NCBI GenBank assembly: GCA_947648915.1
Contig: CANSPQ010000013.1
Location: forward strand, 1-32,394
Direction: 5' to 3'
Length of the DNA: 32,394 nucleotides
From: an uncultured Caryophanales bacterium
Lineage (GTDB): Bacteria; Bacillota_I; Bacilli_A; RF39; UBA660
This document shows, in pieces, positions 30,110 to 32,394 of the stretch (positions are counted from its first letter, which is position 1; each line of letters opens with the position of its first letter). A program made the translations under genes and the position numbers. The notes beneath the pieces were generated by a model that was not told the origin of the DNA, did no database searches, and saw only the letters and a program-made list of their open reading frames with translations.

Positions 30110-32277
30110 AATTGAACTGGATTAAAATCGATATCAAATTGGATATCTTTTTTATTACGGTATATTTCCTGAATTATTTTTAAATTCCCATATATATCTT
30201 CTAGTTTTTTATATTTTAAAATCACTTGTACTTGATAAATATGATTCATTTTAGGAATCAGTGCAAAACTAGGACCTAATACAATTACATTTTTTAAATT
30301 TTTCCGTTTCCAATCATTCGCAATCTTTCTTCCCTCACCCATTGCATGATCTTCACTGCTAGATTTTAGAGAAATTAAACATAGGTTACAATAAGGACTA
30401 TAATGTAATAATTTTCGAATTTTCATTTCCTCTTCATAAAAACCTACATAATCATGCTGCTTTGCTTTTTGAATACTATAGTGATCTATATGAAATCCTT
30501 GAATAATGACTTCTCCTTTTAAATCGTATCTTCCTGCCCTCCCTGCAACTTGAGAAAGTAAATCAAATGTTCTTTCCGCACTTCTAAAATCAGGAATATT
30601 TAAAGTAGAATCCCCATTTACAACCCCTACTAAAGTGACTTTTGGAAAATTGAATCCCTTCGCAATCATCTGAGTTCCAATTAAAATCTGATATTTTTGT
30701 TCTAAAAAATCCTGAATCATCTGTTCATGACTACCTTTTTTCGTTGTAGTATCGTTATCCATACGTAGGATATTTGCTTTCGGAAATTGAACATTTAAAT
30801 ATTGCTCTAGTCGTTCTGTTCCCATTCCATATTGTTGCATACCTTCATTATGGCACTTTGGACAGATTTCAATTGGCGATGTTGTATAACTACAATAGTG
30901 ACATTGCATTTGATTTTTTGTTTGATGATATATAAGTGGAATATCACAAGCAGGACATTTGTGTGTATAACCACAATTCTTACAAGTGTGAATCGTTGTG
31001 TAGCCTCTGCGATTTAACAATAAAATAACCTGTTCTTTTTTGTCTAACTTTTCTTCTATTTTTTGATATAATAGCTCAGATAAAATGGAATTCCCTTTTC
31101 GAATTTCATCTTTCATATCCACCAAAGTTACATCAGGCAAATTTTGTCCTGTACGATGTTGCATTTGACATAATGTATAGATCCCTGTCTTGGCTCTTGC
31201 ATAGCTTTCAATCGATGGCGTTGCACTTCCTAAAACGACGGGAATTTGATAACGTTTGGCTCTCCATATGGCAATATCAATTGCATGGTACTTAGGGGTG
31301 TTTTCTTGTTTATAAGTCGTAGAATGTTCTTCATCTACAATAATAATACCCAAGTTGGTTAGGGGTGCAAAAATGGCACTTCTAGCACCAATTACAATGG
31401 AAACTTCTTTTCGTTCAATTTTTCGCCATTCATCATATTTTTCACCACTGCTTAGTCTGCTATGTAAAACCGCGATTTGCTCTGGAAATCTTGTTTCAAA
31501 TGTTTCAATTAATTGTGGTGTTAAACTAATTTCAGGCACTAAAACAATGGCCTCTTTGCCTTCTTGTAAAACTTTTTCAATCAAACGCATATAAACTTCT
31601 GTTTTTCCACTTCCTGTCACTCCATGTAATAAATAGGGCTGAAAATTTCCTAATTTAATTTGTTTTAATACTGTTTTTTGTTCTTCTCGAAGTTCTGGCT
31701 TTGTAACGACTTCTCTCATTCTATTTTTTCTGCGATAGGTTTCTTCTTCTATTTCTTTTAAGATATGGTGTTTGATTAAAGTTTGTAAAGCAGATACGGA
31801 TATTTGTACCAATTCCTTTTTTGATACTTTTTCTTCAGAATCCATTCTAGCTAGTATTTGTCTCCCAACAGGTGTAATTGTTTTTTCATCATAATTCCTA
31901 TTTCCCCATATAATATATTTTTCATATTTTTTAGAAATTGTCGTATTTTTTTTCGCTTTTAAAGCAGTTGGCAACATTGTTTGATAAGCATGAATTAAAT
32001 TACACATTGTTTTTTTAGATAGATAAATTCCAAGTTCTAATAGTTCCTCATTTAAGACAGGCTTTGCATCCATTACGGATATAATCTCTTTTATTTCATA
32101 GTCACCTTCAAAATTAGTATCTATTTTTAAAATAAATCCTTCTAATTGTTGATGTCCAAAAGGAACAAAAACACGTTTTCCAATTTCAATTTCATTTTCT
32201 AATGATTTTGGAACACGATACGTAAAGGTTTGCGCTAATTGTTTTGCCTTTAATTCTACTAAAACTTGTACAAACAT
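30106..32277 (-). CDS. priA: Primosomal replication restart helicase PriA
   Basis: A 723-residue SF2 helicase that recognises stalled forks and reloads the replisome. The N-terminal 3'-DNA-binding part (about 1-95, LVELKAKQLAQTFTYRVP) and winged helix are followed by the core with HGVTGSGKTEVYM (about 218-230), DEEH, and GSATPSIES. Eight cysteines in CKNCGYTHKCPACDIP and MQCHYCSY...CPKCHNEG bind zinc. TQMIAKGFNFPKVTLVGV and VAGRAGR complete the motifs. The ATG at 32277 is used, with GGTGAT upstream; longer in-frame starts run across the TATAAT promoter at 32294. Its last codons overlap the convergent gene by 4 bp. Confidence 0.95.
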   Translation of the reverse strand: MFVQVLVELKAKQLAQTFTYRVPKSLENEIEIGKRVFVPFGHQQLEGFILKIDTNFEGDYEIKEIISVMDAKPVLNEELLELGIYLSKKTMCNLIHAYQTMLPTALKAKKNTTISKKYEKYIIWGNRNYDEKTITPVGRQILARMDSEEKVSKKELVQISVSALQTLIKHHILKEIEEETYRRKNRMREVVTKPELREEQKTVLKQIKLGNFQPYLLHGVTGSGKTEVYMRLIEKVLQEGKEAIVLVPEISLTPQLIETFETRFPEQIAVLHSRLSSGEKYDEWRKIERKEVSIVIGARSAIFAPLTNLGIIIVDEEHSTTYKQENTPKYHAIDIAIWRAKRYQIPVVLGSATPSIESYARAKTGIYTLCQMQHRTGQNLPDVTLVDMKDEIRKGNSILSELLYQKIEEKLDKKEQVILLLNRRGYTTIHTCKNCGYTHKCPACDIPLIYHQTKNQMQCHYCSYTTSPIEICPKCHNEGMQQYGMGTERLEQYLNVQFPKANILRMDNDTTTKKGSHEQMIQDFLEQKYQILIGTQMIAKGFNFPKVTLVGVVNGDSTLNIPDFRSAERTFDLLSQVAGRAGRYDLKGEVIIQGFHIDHYSIQKAKQHDYVGFYEEEMKIRKLLHYSPYCNLCLISLKSSSEDHAMGEGRKIANDWKRKNLKNVIVLGPSFALIPKMNHIYQVQVILKYKKLEDIYGNLKIIQEIYRNKKDIQFDIDFNPVQF
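30130..30153 (+). terminator. Plus-strand terminator inside the priA 3' end
   Basis: GATATC-AAATTG-GATATC plus T6, about 20 nt after the CmpB-like stop. It ends the plus-strand transcript while lying in the antisense of priA codons. Stem is only 6 bp. Confidence 0.55.
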
Positions 32278-32293
32278 ATGTATCACCATATCT

Positions 32294-32323
32294 ATTATAA
32301 CAGACAACTTCTATTCTTGTCTA
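32294..32323 (-). promoter_or_regulatory. Promoter for priA
   Basis: Minus-strand TAGACA, an 18-nt spacer and TGT TATAAT, shortly before the chosen priA ATG. Confidence 0.65.
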
Positions 32324-32339
32324 TGATTGACTTTATCTG

Positions 32340-32370
32340 ATCAGGATAAAAACATGAAGAAAATAAGAAA
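32340..32370 (+). repeat. Right copy of a 31-bp inverted repeat
   Basis: Matches the minus strand of 26-56 at 29 of 31 positions. After ATCAGGATAAAAAC an ATG opens a tiny frame, MKKIRKKY then TGA. The segment starts within an imperfect palindrome, TTTATCTGATCAGGATAAA. Confidence 0.5.
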
Positions 32371-32376
32371 AAAGTA

Positions 32377-32394
32377 TTGACAACTATATATTTA
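32377..32394 (+). promoter_or_regulatory. Partial plus-strand promoter at the window edge
   Basis: A perfect TTGACA (32377-32382) preceded by an A-rich stretch. The -10 would fall beyond the window at 17-nt spacing. The A-rich upstream tract and consensus -35 suggest a strong promoter, possibly for an RNA gene, but this cannot be seen. Confidence 0.4.

Noticed and set aside
32278-32307. N-terminal extension of PriA
   Set aside because: It overlaps the TATAAT of the priA promoter and precedes the family start.

Overview
The window is AT-rich chromosomal DNA from a low-GC Gram-positive bacterium (Bacillota). Support comes from strong AGGAGG-type ribosome binding sites, short intergenic gaps, ruvA-ruvB-queA order, and a fmt/priA neighbourhood. 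UGA is a genuine stop: several genes end in TGA inside ATGA overlaps, so this is not a code-4 mycoplasma. An uncultured gut Bacilli/Erysipelotrichia-like or clostridial lineage fits, but I cannot place it further. No rRNA, tRNA, CRISPR array, prophage or insertion sequence was seen.

Bases 1-13700 are mostly accessory and envelope genes. There is an unknown gene (91-933) and a two-gene minus-strand operon pairing a dockerin-bearing secreted glucosaminidase (2384-4411) with a membrane-anchored cohesin protein (1002-2372). Three plus-strand genes follow: a CDP-alcohol phosphatidyltransferase, a collagen-like protein and a glycosyltransferase with TPR-like repeats, the last two sharing one base (TAATG). 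The only gap over 300 bp, 7297-7659, holds a strong bidirectional terminator and a candidate minus-strand small RNA. Next is a minus-strand cluster of membrane-anchored rhodanese, double thioredoxin-fold protein and DUF1287 protein (7660-9962). After it comes a second cluster of lipoprotein, Ig-CAP protein, two small proteins and a membrane-bound XRE regulator (10053-13434), then a 50-residue protein.

Bases 13700-32300 are mainly housekeeping, nearly all on the minus strand: recD2, mtaB, rsmE, miaA, queA, ruvB, ruvA, secG, fmt and priA, covering DNA repair, replication restart, tRNA and rRNA modification, translation initiation and secretion. Unrecognised genes are interleaved: an acidic membrane-anchored protein between rsmE and mtaB, an HExxH protein just upstream of miaA, an unknown gene between ruvB and queA, a VanZ-RDD fusion, and a gene interrupted by an in-frame UGA near its start.

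Two regulatory habits recur. Promoters are mostly extended -10 elements (TGnTATAAT) with poor -35 boxes. Intrinsic terminators often begin at, or contain, the stop codon of the gene they end. Several longest-ORF starts were shortened because the ribosome binding site, a terminator or a promoter lies inside the extension.
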